12,060 nucleotides of DNA from Pirellulaceae bacterium (GTDB lineage: Bacteria; Planctomycetota; Planctomycetia; Pirellulales; Pirellulaceae), in the NCBI GenBank assembly GCA_030744095.1, contig JASLRF010000463.1, forward strand, positions 1 through 12,060, given 5' to 3'. How positions within the stretch are numbered: the stretch's first letter is position 1; each line of letters begins with the position of its first letter. Positions 1 through 7,237 of this stretch are shown here, piece by piece. The notes under the pieces were generated by a model. The model worked only from the letters and a program-made list of their open reading frames with translations. It was not told the DNA's origin and did no database searches. The position numbers were made by a program, and so were the translations under genes.

Positions 1-505
1 TCGCTTCTTCCAATTGGAGGACGGGTAATTGGCCATCATGACCAAGCTCGACACGGGTTTCCGATGCGTCGGCCGCAATGAACCGGGCTGGCCGCGCTTC
101 ACGGGATGGTTTGGAGGGCGAACGTCTCGCATTTTTCGCGGCAGATGAGGAGGATTTGGTGACCGGAGGTGGGGTGGATGGCGGCGCTGCCTTGGGTGGG
201 GTGGATGGCGGCGCTGCCTTGCCCGCCGCAGTGCCTGGCAATGATCGGCCTTTAACACTAGCCACATTGGCAGTTTCTGATACCGAGGGAGACGGTGACT
301 GTCCCGGCGGGTACAAGTTTGCTGTCTCAGGATACCTTGTCTCTGTGGCCGTCTCTGTGGCCGGCGTTTCGCCAACGGTCCGCGTCGCACTCTTCGTGAT
401 TGGGAACTGCGCCTGACAATGGGGGCATGACGCCAGCTTTCCGACGAGCTCGGCAGCGGCAAGCAGCTCTTTGCTGCAGGTCGGGCATTGTACAGAAACG
501 GACAT
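1..505 (-). CDS. Zinc-ribbon protein with Pro/Ala-rich linker, C-terminus beyond window
   Basis: An uninterrupted reading frame runs from an ATG at 505 to the left edge (168 codons visible), so the gene is partial. The first 30 residues hold a zinc ribbon of two CxxC knuckles (C7/C10 and C27/C30), beginning MSVSVQCPTC with CPHC following; the spacing resembles the MJ0042-type finger common at planctomycete protein N-termini. From about residue 40 to 135 the sequence is low-complexity, rich in Thr, Pro, Ala, Ser and Lys. It includes ATET twice and KAAPPSTPP twice, and looks like a disordered linker. A more ordered segment (RFIAADASETRVELGHDG) begins near residue 140. The start lies 9 bp past the tadC stop, so it is probably co-transcribed with the pilus genes. 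No membrane segment is visible in this part. Function is unknown: it could be a regulator, an adaptor or an unrelated passenger gene. The frame and the ribbon are seen directly; the pilus link is inferred from position. Confidence 0.8.
   Translation of the reverse strand, partial: MSVSVQCPTCSKELLAAAELVGKLASCPHCQAQFPITKSATRTVGETPATETATETRYPETANLYPPGQSPSPSVSETANVASVKGRSLPGTAAGKAAPPSTPPKAAPPSTPPPVTKSSSSAAKNARRSPSKPSREARPARFIAADASETRVELGHDGQLPVLQLEEA
168..221. repeat. Exact 27-bp tandem duplication
   Basis: Two identical 27-bp units (168-194 and 195-221) lie head to tail inside the linker of the zinc-ribbon gene. The length is a multiple of three, so the duplication adds nine residues (KAAPPSTPP) without shifting the frame. 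Perfect identity suggests a recent slippage event in a tolerant linker. Confidence 0.9.
339..362. repeat. 12-bp tandem duplication in linker
   Basis: The 12-mer gtctctgtggcc occurs twice in a row, encoding ATET twice on the minus strand. It is another in-frame short tandem repeat in the same linker of the zinc-ribbon protein. Confidence 0.8.
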
Positions 506-514
506 TTGTTTTGA

Positions 515-1465
515 TTATAGCTCCCATCCGAACATAAAATAATTCAGTGCAAAAGGCCCTAAAATGATTAGAACGGCCGATGCCATCACGAGGATGCCTG
601 GTAACAGCATGTTCACACCCGCTTCACCAGCAATCGTCTCGGCGCGTTGGCTGCGTTTGACGCGCAAGATGTCGGCTTGAGTGCGAAAAATGTTCGAAAG
701 AGGAGTTCCCAGCTCTTCGCTTTGAATGATGGACCCGACGATGCCCCCGATCTCTTCGTCATTCAATCGCGATCTCAAGTTGTCAAACGCTTCGGTACGG
801 GCTTTGCCCATATTCATATCCGTGAGCACGCGACCGAATTCTGTTGCCACGGCGTGTCCTTCAAATTCTTTGACGGACTGTTTGAGCGATTCCAAGAAGC
901 TGGCACCTGCGTCCATCAGCAGTGTCATCAGGTCCAAGAAGAAAGGTAGACGACGCTTGATGGTGACGAGGCGTTGCCGCGCGCGCCGCGTGAGACTTCT
1001 TCGGATCAGCCATGCCGTCACGACGGTCAAAACGCACGCAGACACCGTTCCCGCCATACCCATGTACGTCAGGCAAACGAAGAAATATGCCGGCGACATC
1101 AGCAGTGCGAAGAGCTGGCCACGGGCCAGGTATTCTTCAGGCAACCAGAACCGACTCAGCCCGGCCGCTTGGATCTCTCGATAGATCTCCGGCAACTGTT
1201 CGCGAAAAGCAGCTCGATTCAGCCGGGCCATCAACTGAATCAAAGGTTGGAACAGGCGATAGGCGGAGTCGGTTTTTCGGAGCGCGTTGATACGGCTGAT
1301 GTCGTAGCGCCATTCCGCCTCTTGCTCGAGATCTTCGGTCGTCAACGCCCGAATCACCCACCAGGTAGCCATTGCCAGCGCCGCCGCCAATACCGCGCAC
1401 GGCAACAGCGCCAAAGCATCCGATTCAGCAGGATCGGCTTGTTGTGCGAGTAGTCCCATCATCAT
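515..1465 (-). CDS. tadC: TadC-like Flp pilus inner-membrane platform protein
   Basis: This 316-residue protein belongs to the type II secretion F / GspF family and is the second platform protein of Tad pili, working with TadB to couple CpaF to pilus growth. Hydrophobic segments are seen near residues 17-38, 117-153 (probably two spans) and 286-308. The T2SSF domain lies at about 172-300, with the typical LPFFLDLMTLLMDAGASF start and a later EELGTPLSNIFRTQAD segment. The start is ATG at 1465, the first of three consecutive Met codons; ATGs at 1462 or 1459 are equally possible and there is no strong ribosome site. It follows tadB after 36 bp. Assignment as TadC rather than TadB rests on gene order (last of the pair), the longer N-terminal cytoplasmic stretch and the LPFFLDL motif. 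Family assignment is firm; the TadB/TadC distinction is slightly less so. Confidence 0.92.
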   Translation of the reverse strand: MMMGLLAQQADPAESDALALLPCAVLAAALAMATWWVIRALTTEDLEQEAEWRYDISRINALRKTDSAYRLFQPLIQLMARLNRAAFREQLPEIYREIQAAGLSRFWLPEEYLARGQLFALLMSPAYFFVCLTYMGMAGTVSACVLTVVTAWLIRRSLTRRARQRLVTIKRRLPFFLDLMTLLMDAGASFLESLKQSVKEFEGHAVATEFGRVLTDMNMGKARTEAFDNLRSRLNDEEIGGIVGSIIQSEELGTPLSNIFRTQADILRVKRSQRAETIAGEAGVNMLLPGILVMASAVLIILGPFALNYFMFGWEL

Positions 1466-1501
1466 GTTTCACACTTCGCTAAAGGCGCCAGCGCAATTGG
1501 T

Positions 1502-2347
1502 TCAAATATCCGCATTCAGAATCTTCAAAGCCCACAGGTAGGCAATCAGGTTCAGCATTCCAGCCATCGACAAGATGATTTGGCCAGGCAACGTCACGAA
1601 CAGCAGTTCCGTATTCTGCGGATCGACAAAGTAGTAGACAACCAACAGAATCGCCGGGACGATCGCCATGTAGACGGCTGACTTGCGGGCTTGAGCCGTT
1701 TCCGCGTGGACCTTGCGTTCCAACCGCTGTAGTTCGACCACCGATTGTGAAATCCGTTCGACGGTTTCATTCAGTCGACCACCACTCTCTCGGCTGGCCA
1801 ACAGGGCCGCGGCGAACAACACAAAGTTCTCGCTCTTCAAATCGTCTTTAGCCTCGGTCAACGTCCGTTCCAATGGCTTGCCTAGTTTGTACGCACCTGA
1901 AATCTGCGTGAATTCCTGGCTGATCGGTTTGGGGCATTCGACTGCCAGCAGTTCCAGCGATTGAGGAATAGAGAGCCCCGCGCGGATCGCGCTAGAGAAC
2001 ATGACCATTGCGTCGGCCAACTGATCTTCGATCTTCTGTCGTCGCGCCTCCGACAATCGTCGCACCACATACCAGGGACCGGCGCACATTAACAGCGCAG
2101 CGCACAGGGCGAAGACGAGCGCGTCGAATCCAATCCACATCGTTAGCAACGTCGCCACGACGATGGCCAGCCACGCGTTGATCCAGCGTCGTAGATGCTT
2201 TGTAGTCGCCCGCAAGCTGCGCAAGCGGTCCGCCAGGTCGCCTTCCACAAAGTCGATGGCCCGCGCATAGTTACCCAGATTCGCATAGGTGGCACCCACC
2301 ACGCAAGCTCCGATGACCGCACTGCAAGCGATGGACATGGAATCCAT
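1502..2347 (-). CDS. tadB: TadB-like Flp pilus inner-membrane platform protein
   Basis: This 281-residue GspF-family membrane protein is the first platform subunit of the Tad machine. A hydrophobic N-terminus (about 6-22) is followed by two spans at about 58-94. A cytoplasmic T2SSF domain covers about 107-215, with AMVMFSSAIRAGLSIPQSLE and LLASRESGGRLNETVERIS, both typical of TadB. Two C-terminal spans lie at about 224-240 and 249-275. The start is ATG at 2347; a second in-frame ATG three codons later is also possible. It lies 81 bp downstream of the ATPase gene and directly before tadC, the usual cpaF-tadB-tadC order. It is somewhat shorter than many TadB proteins but appears intact, with no frameshift. 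Confidence 0.93.
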   Translation of the reverse strand: MDSMSIACSAVIGACVVGATYANLGNYARAIDFVEGDLADRLRSLRATTKHLRRWINAWLAIVVATLLTMWIGFDALVFALCAALLMCAGPWYVVRRLSEARRQKIEDQLADAMVMFSSAIRAGLSIPQSLELLAVECPKPISQEFTQISGAYKLGKPLERTLTEAKDDLKSENFVLFAAALLASRESGGRLNETVERISQSVVELQRLERKVHAETAQARKSAVYMAIVPAILLVVYYFVDPQNTELLFVTLPGQIILSMAGMLNLIAYLWALKILNADI

Positions 2348-2428
2348 GACGTCTCAAAGGGTTCGAATCTGGTGGTTGGTTAGCATCGGTCGGGGTTACC
2401 AGCCGCGGAATTACTTCTCGACAAGTCT

Positions 2429-4378
2429 TTATTCCGACACGGTCGACGAAGAATCGCCGGGTGCGGGCAGCTTCCGCCCGTTGCCGCCATCGGAGTTTCC
2501 GTACAAGAATTCCAGTTCTAGCAAATGTTGTTCCACTAACGAATCAATGAACGAAGGCATATAGCCGGTCGGCTGCAGGCTAACGCCGTTGCGGCGATTA
2601 AAAATGTCGGTGATCATTACATCTGTAGTGACAGGGTGCACACCGGTTACTTCCGAAACCTGCGTGACCACACGTTTCCCCGTTGGCAGCCGGTCGATGT
2701 GGACAATCACGTCGATGGCCGAGGCAATCTGTCGATGGATTGAACTGACCGGCAACTCGGCACCCATCAACATCAGCAGTTCCAGTCGCTCGATCACTTC
2801 CTGGGCGCTGTTGGCGTGCACCGTCGTCATGGAGCCCGCATGTCCGGTGTTCATGGCTTGCACCATGTCCAGCGCCTCGGAGCCACGGCATTCCCCGACG
2901 ATGATGCGATCTGGTCGCATCCGCAACGAGTTGCGAACGAGGTCCCGAATCGTGTACGCGCCCACACCTTCGACGTTGGGTGGCTTGCTTTCCAGCGATG
3001 CCACATGCTCTTGATGCATGCGTAGCTCGCACGTGTCCTCGATCGTCACGATCCGTTCTTTGTACGGGATAAAGCTGCTCAACACATTCAGCATGGTCGT
3101 CTTGCCTGAGCCGGTGCCGCCGCTGATCAGGATGCTGCGGTGGTCGATTACGGCCGCACGCACAAAGGTGGCGGCCGCCCGTGTGATGCTGGCGAACTCT
3201 ATCAAGTCGTCCATCGTCAGGCGTTGGATGGGAAACTTGCGAATCGTCAGGCAGGGGCCGAAGATCGCCAACGGCGGAATGATGGCGTTCACTCGAGAAC
3301 CATCGGGCAGTCGAGCGTCGACCAGCGGTTGGCTCTTGTCGATGCGGCGACCGACCTGCGCCACAATCCGCTCGATGATCGACTCTGTCACTTTCTCCGA
3401 GATAAACCGTCGTCCGGATTTTTCGATAATGCCGTCTCGTTCAACGTAGATCTGGTCGCTGCGGACCACCATGATTTCCGTAATGGTGGGAGCGCGTAGC
3501 AAGTCCTGCAGTGGGCCGAACCCAAACACAATGTCCTTCAAGTCCTTCTTCAGCATCCGCAGCACGAGATACCGGCGGAGTTGGTCGTGCAAGTGCGGTC
3601 GCAATTGGTTGAACACACTGGCAAACCGTTCTTCGATGCAGTGGATCTTGCTGCTGATGTCGGGAAGCTCTTCGAGCTGCAGCTTTTCGCGACCGAATTG
3701 CAACAGGCTGTGCAGCTCGGTTTCGCGTTCTGGAACCAGCGTGGCGGGCACGTCGAATTCATTGGAGGTCAGTGCGGCCAGATCGAAAATATCGTCAGTG
3801 CCCGTTTCCATGATCAGTTGATTGATTGCATGGTCCCGCAACGCCAACCCGCAAATCTCCTCGATCAATACCTCGTTGTCCGCGCCGAACAGGTTTAGCT
3901 CGCGGGCTACGTCTTCGATGTTGTTTTCGAGCAGCATGATGCTCTCGGTCTGACCGCTGCGGGTCGTTTCCAGGTCGTAGAGATCCAGCCGTTCGATCAA
4001 CTTCTTGTGGATCCGCAATTCCAGATCTGCGATCTGCGCCCGCAGATGGGCTTCCAACTCGGAACGCGATACAGCGGTTGTCACGTCGGCGTCAAAGCTG
4101 ATCGTGTAGGGCCAGATACGAACTTTGACCGAACTTGCGAAAGTGACGCGATCGCCTCCCAAGACTTCGGAATCGCCAACCAGGCAGCTATTCACACCGA
4201 CGTTTTCCAGTTCGAGTTGATCGTCGTCCAAGCGGCGGACGACGGCGTGCCGGCGGGAAACCAAAGGGCTCTTCAGGACAATGTGGTTTCCCAAATCTCT
4301 GCCGAGGCAGATTTCCGTATCGTCCAACTCGACCATCGTGCGGCGGCTCTCGTTGACTTTGTTGAACCAGATCTTCAT
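2429..4378 (-). CDS. cpaF: Tad pilus assembly ATPase CpaF/TadA with N-terminal FHA domain
   Basis: This is the secretion ATPase that powers pilus assembly; such enzymes form hexamers on the cytoplasmic face and act on TadB/TadC. With ATG at 4378 the protein has 649 residues. An FHA domain spans about 20-85, with the phosphothreonine-site signature GR at 25-26, SRRH at 41-44 and Asn63. A helical linker follows to about 270. The VirB11/CpaF core carries Walker A GGTGSGKTT (420-428), an Asp box TIEDTCEL (445-452), Walker B RIIVGE (491-496) and a His box TTVHANS (518-524), so it should be active. About 40 extra residues follow the core, ending in a Ser/Gly-rich tail. A TTG at 4393, overlapping the cpaB stop, would add five residues; ATG is preferred because it sits just behind GGTGG and begins at the FHA beta strand. 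FHA fusion suggests control by Ser/Thr phosphorylation, which is inference. Confidence 0.96.
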   Translation of the reverse strand: MKIWFNKVNESRRTMVELDDTEICLGRDLGNHIVLKSPLVSRRHAVVRRLDDDQLELENVGVNSCLVGDSEVLGGDRVTFASSVKVRIWPYTISFDADVTTAVSRSELEAHLRAQIADLELRIHKKLIERLDLYDLETTRSGQTESIMLLENNIEDVARELNLFGADNEVLIEEICGLALRDHAINQLIMETGTDDIFDLAALTSNEFDVPATLVPERETELHSLLQFGREKLQLEELPDISSKIHCIEERFASVFNQLRPHLHDQLRRYLVLRMLKKDLKDIVFGFGPLQDLLRAPTITEIMVVRSDQIYVERDGIIEKSGRRFISEKVTESIIERIVAQVGRRIDKSQPLVDARLPDGSRVNAIIPPLAIFGPCLTIRKFPIQRLTMDDLIEFASITRAAATFVRAAVIDHRSILISGGTGSGKTTMLNVLSSFIPYKERIVTIEDTCELRMHQEHVASLESKPPNVEGVGAYTIRDLVRNSLRMRPDRIIVGECRGSEALDMVQAMNTGHAGSMTTVHANSAQEVIERLELLMLMGAELPVSSIHRQIASAIDVIVHIDRLPTGKRVVTQVSEVTGVHPVTTDVMITDIFNRRNGVSLQPTGYMPSFIDSLVEQHLLELEFLYGNSDGGNGRKLPAPGDSSSTVSE

Positions 4379-4389
4379 CGCGCCACCAT

Positions 4390-5115
4390 TCAACTGCGTG
4401 AGAGTAAGATTACGCTAATGGTTCGATAATCACTCGTTAGAACACGCTCCGTGAGCTTGTCGAATCGGGCGACTTCTTCGGGGTCGCTCTGATCGATCAC
4501 GATGCCGATTTTCTGCTCTTGCGCCGGAGATTGCCGATTGGCTCGCATGACTTCGACACGGCCCAACCGATTGCCCAGCGTTTTCACCGTAAACGGCCCA
4601 AGGTCTTCAATCGCCCGCGGTAACGCCGCATCGGGTTCAATTCCCACATCGGCAGCAGCGCGCGTGACGGTACGATTGACATTCGGGAAGAGAAACTTGA
4701 TGCGGTCGCCCGGCACGATCAGTTCGGGCACGATGCTGCGAGGATCGACGGAGATCCAAAACAGAAGTTCATCTTTCTTCAGTGCCAGATTTGACGACGG
4801 CGTAACGTAGTCTTCGCGATGAATCAACTCGCCGCCTTGAAAAGCGTGGGTGGCACGCGTGCCGACGATCGTCGCTTCGTCCTTGTACAGGTAGACGAAA
4901 TCCTTAAGATTCCTCGCGTGTCGTGCCGGGATGCGGACTTCGACGAAGTGCCGCTGCCGAAACGGTTCGCCAACTTGGATCGACGCACCCTCGCGAACAC
5001 CCAGGAACGAAATACTATCAACGTCTTTTGTCTTGCTGTCCAGATAGACCCAATTAAGTACGGCACCTAACAGGCCCAAGAATAATGCCACGACAATTCC
5101 TGGCGCACCTTTCAT
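4390..5115 (-). CDS. cpaB: CpaB/RcpC-like Flp pilus assembly protein with SAF domain
   Basis: This 241-residue protein has an N-terminal membrane anchor (about 6-24, GIVVALFLGLLGAVLNWVYL) and a periplasmic region matching the CpaB/RcpC family. An SAF-like module lies at about 45-105 (ending GGELIHREDYVTP). It is followed by the RcpC portion with FWISVDPRSIVPELIVPGDRIKFLF (split here: FWISVDPRSI, then VPELIVPGDRI) at about 119-142. In known Tad systems this protein works with the outer-membrane secretin, probably stabilising or gating it. ATG at 5115 is supported by a clear ribosome site, GGAGAG at 5128-5123, seven bases upstream. It starts 3 bp after the stop of the preceding unknown gene, and its stop lies 11 bp before the chosen cpaF ATG. 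No secretin gene is visible here. Confidence 0.88.
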   Translation of the reverse strand: MKGAPGIVVALFLGLLGAVLNWVYLDSKTKDVDSISFLGVREGASIQVGEPFRQRHFVEVRIPARHARNLKDFVYLYKDEATIVGTRATHAFQGGELIHREDYVTPSSNLALKKDELLFWISVDPRSIVPELIVPGDRIKFLFPNVNRTVTRAAADVGIEPDAALPRAIEDLGPFTVKTLGNRLGRVEVMRANRQSPAQEQKIGIVIDQSDPEEVARFDKLTERVLTSDYRTISVILLSRS

Positions 5116-5118
5116 CGA

Positions 5119-6162
5119 TCATCTCTCCGTGGCTCCACCAATCGGCGGAGCGGACATAAGTAAGCCATTGAGCGAACCGTCTGTTTCTTCGATCAGTTGT
5201 ACATCCAGCCGCCCGCCGCGCGAGCTCGTAAAACTACGTTGCCACGTTGGACCGTCGTGACGCCAGTCGGAAGTGGGCGTCCATGTCGGTACTGCCAATT
5301 GGCGGTTGTAAAACAATTGCCATGCGCGAATCGAGCCCGTCCCGCGAAATCCCACCATGACCGCACCGGACTCCGCCTGCAATGACATGGTTCGTCGACT
5401 TTGCGGGGGAACGGGGAGAGCGCGGAATTGAGCGACAGGACCGAGTTGCGGGTTTTCCGCCGTCAACGTAAACACTGTCCAGCGGTCGCTTGGCAGATCT
5501 TCGTCCGACACGGCAGGAAAGGCCAACCCCCAGGATACCACGCGGCTCTCCATCGCGGCAACGATGCGATCCTGGCCAGTTAAATCACGCGTTGGCTGAT
5601 CGAGCACCGTCACGACCATCGGCAGAGGCGTTTCGATCTGGTACATCCGCCAGCGCGATGACGACTCGACCGGTTCCTGCAGACGGATCTGCGTCAACAT
5701 CTGCTGTTCGGCCGGTCCTGGTGTTCGATCGACATGGCTGATCCGCTCTGCCATCGTTCGGCAGTCAGCGCGAAGTCGCGCGAGTACTTCTGGCGTGTCG
5801 CCGCACAACTCGGATCGTGTTGCCAACAGGGGATAGTCGCCAAATGCCAACATGTGCCGCAGCGGTTTGGTTGCCGCGCCATCAGGCGATCGTCTTCGCT
5901 GGCCCGCTTCTGGCCCAACGACCTGCGCAAGTGGGTCCGACACCGCAGTCGATCTCGTGGCCGACCACCATCGCAGGGCGTGCTGTCCGCCCACAGCACC
6001 GAGAATCAAGATCAAACCACTCGCCAAGACGTTGGTGGCAAACCCTGCGACGCGGCAGGCGAGTGTCTTCTTCGAAGGCTGCGAAGATGCTCGCACCGAG
6101 GCAGCTGCCGGGGGGTCGGGGCGCGCGGCGATGTTTCCGGATTCCATCGGTTGGTGAGCCAT
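5119..6162 (-). CDS. Unrecognised single-span membrane protein in the Tad operon
   Basis: I do not recognise a family here. With ATG at 6162 the protein has 347 residues: a Pro/Ala/Ser-rich cytoplasmic N-terminus, one transmembrane helix at about 38-59 (VAGFATNVLASGLILILGAV), and about 285 residues expected on the far side of the membrane. This last part starts with a basic, disordered stretch (GQRRRSPDGAATK), then a charged helical section (about 110-165), then alternating beta-rich sequence (about 170-340) with many Trp residues. Two Cys lie close together near 121 and 134. No nucleotide-binding, peptidase or pilin motif is visible. A TTG at 6207 would overlap the upstream gene by 32 bp; the ATG, 13 bp past that stop, is more plausible. 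Tight packing between the pseudopilins and cpaB argues for a structural or assembly role in the envelope, which is inference from position only. Confidence 0.85.
   Translation of the reverse strand: MAHQPMESGNIAARPDPPAAASVRASSQPSKKTLACRVAGFATNVLASGLILILGAVGGQHALRWWSATRSTAVSDPLAQVVGPEAGQRRRSPDGAATKPLRHMLAFGDYPLLATRSELCGDTPEVLARLRADCRTMAERISHVDRTPGPAEQQMLTQIRLQEPVESSSRWRMYQIETPLPMVVTVLDQPTRDLTGQDRIVAAMESRVVSWGLAFPAVSDEDLPSDRWTVFTLTAENPQLGPVAQFRALPVPPQSRRTMSLQAESGAVMVGFRGTGSIRAWQLFYNRQLAVPTWTPTSDWRHDGPTWQRSFTSSRGGRLDVQLIEETDGSLNGLLMSAPPIGGATER
5123..5128 (-). promoter_or_regulatory. Ribosome binding site of cpaB
   Basis: GGAGAG on the minus strand lies seven bases before the cpaB ATG at 5115, inside the last codons of the upstream gene (ending ATER-stop). 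It is one of the few clear Shine-Dalgarno matches in this operon and settles the cpaB start. The overlap suggests coupled translation with the upstream gene. Confidence 0.7.
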
Positions 6163-6175
6163 GCGAGTCAGACAA

Positions 6176-7237
6176 TTAGGGGATTTCGGCGTCGGCGCGG
6201 CGAGCAAGGTCGGCTTCGAGTCGCCCGAGCCGATCTTGATAGGCTTCCAGCTGGTCGATCTTGGGGTGAAGTTCCGCCATTTCGGCCTGGATCTCCGCGC
6301 GGCGACGCGGTGTAGGAGGAGGCGTGCGATTCAGTTCGTCTTCTAGCTGGTTCCACCGACGCTGGTACATGCTCAAAAAGAAATTGGTCATCTGCCTGGG
6401 GAGTCGGCTGATCTGCCCAAATCGAATCCGACGCCCCGCGCCACGCGTATCGACGAGCGGTTGGACATGATTCGCATATACCGTTTCCAAGTCCAATTCA
6501 CAAGCACTCCCGGTGCGCGGGTGAAAGTCGATGTAGTGGCCGGTGTACCGCAGAATGTCTTCGTCGCGATCCAGAACGCGGAGGCTGCTGTAGTGCGGTA
6601 TGGATAGTGTCCCCCGCACGGCGTTGGCGAACGCTCGCGGCAATGCGGGCGCCGTTCGAGGCAATTCGTATAGGATCTTGACGCGACGAAACCGATTTGG
6701 GATTCCCATCTGTGCCGATTGCCATTTAAGGTCGAGTAGCGGGTTTTCGATATCACCGCTTTGATAGTCGCCCAGCCTAGGCATCAGCGGATACTCTCGG
6801 TTAACTTCCGAGATACCTTTAAAGGCACCGACGCGATCTGGATCCAGGATCGGATAGACTGAAAACCCGTTGGGCAAGGGACCGCGAATGACAGGCAAAT
6901 TGATCTCCGGGTCATCCAGCTGGACGATCTGTTGATCTGCGGGCTCGATGGTCATTTCGGCGTCTGTTGGCCAAGCGGGTCTCGGTCGACCCTCATCGGC
7001 CCCTGTACGAGGCCAACGCGTGCGCCAGGCTGCGTGTCGGGATACGACTTCGCCCCGCACGCGCCATGTGGCAAACGTTCCAAAATTTACCATCAAGGCC
7101 ATGGTGAACAACAAGATCGGCAACCACATTACCAGCTCCAACGGAGCCAGACCTCGCCGCCGCGCGCGACGGCGCCTGATACGAAGGCGGAGTCGGATGT
7201 CCGTTGGCGAGACAGTTGTTAGTGATGGCTTAGCCAC
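6176..7237 (-). CDS. TadE-like pseudopilin with long C-terminal coiled coil
   Basis: The 353-residue protein opens with a very Arg-rich leader (RLRLRIRRRRARRRG) followed by a type IV prepilin-like site: G29, then LAPLE with Glu34 at position +5, then a hydrophobic helix to about residue 54. This is the TadE/TadF signature, and the neighbouring peptidase would be expected to cut after G29. The mature part (about 320 residues) is far larger than a typical TadE. It ends in a charged heptad-like helix at about 290-350, broken by a TPPPTP loop, which looks like a helical hairpin or coiled coil. The start is GTG at 7237, overlapping the preceding stop by 19 bp; no ATG precedes the pilin motif, so GTG is needed to include the leader. 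It is probably a minor pilin or an envelope-spanning assembly factor. The coiled-coil tail is unusual. Confidence 0.83.
   Translation of the reverse strand: MAKPSLTTVSPTDIRLRLRIRRRRARRRGLAPLELVMWLPILLFTMALMVNFGTFATWRVRGEVVSRHAAWRTRWPRTGADEGRPRPAWPTDAEMTIEPADQQIVQLDDPEINLPVIRGPLPNGFSVYPILDPDRVGAFKGISEVNREYPLMPRLGDYQSGDIENPLLDLKWQSAQMGIPNRFRRVKILYELPRTAPALPRAFANAVRGTLSIPHYSSLRVLDRDEDILRYTGHYIDFHPRTGSACELDLETVYANHVQPLVDTRGAGRRIRFGQISRLPRQMTNFFLSMYQRRWNQLEDELNRTPPPTPRRRAEIQAEMAELHPKIDQLEAYQDRLGRLEADLARRADAEIP

Noticed and set aside
514..519. Perfect TATAAT on the minus strand at the tadC stop
   Set aside because: There is no -35 match at proper spacing and the start codon would lie almost at the transcription start; chance overlap with the TAA stop context is likely.
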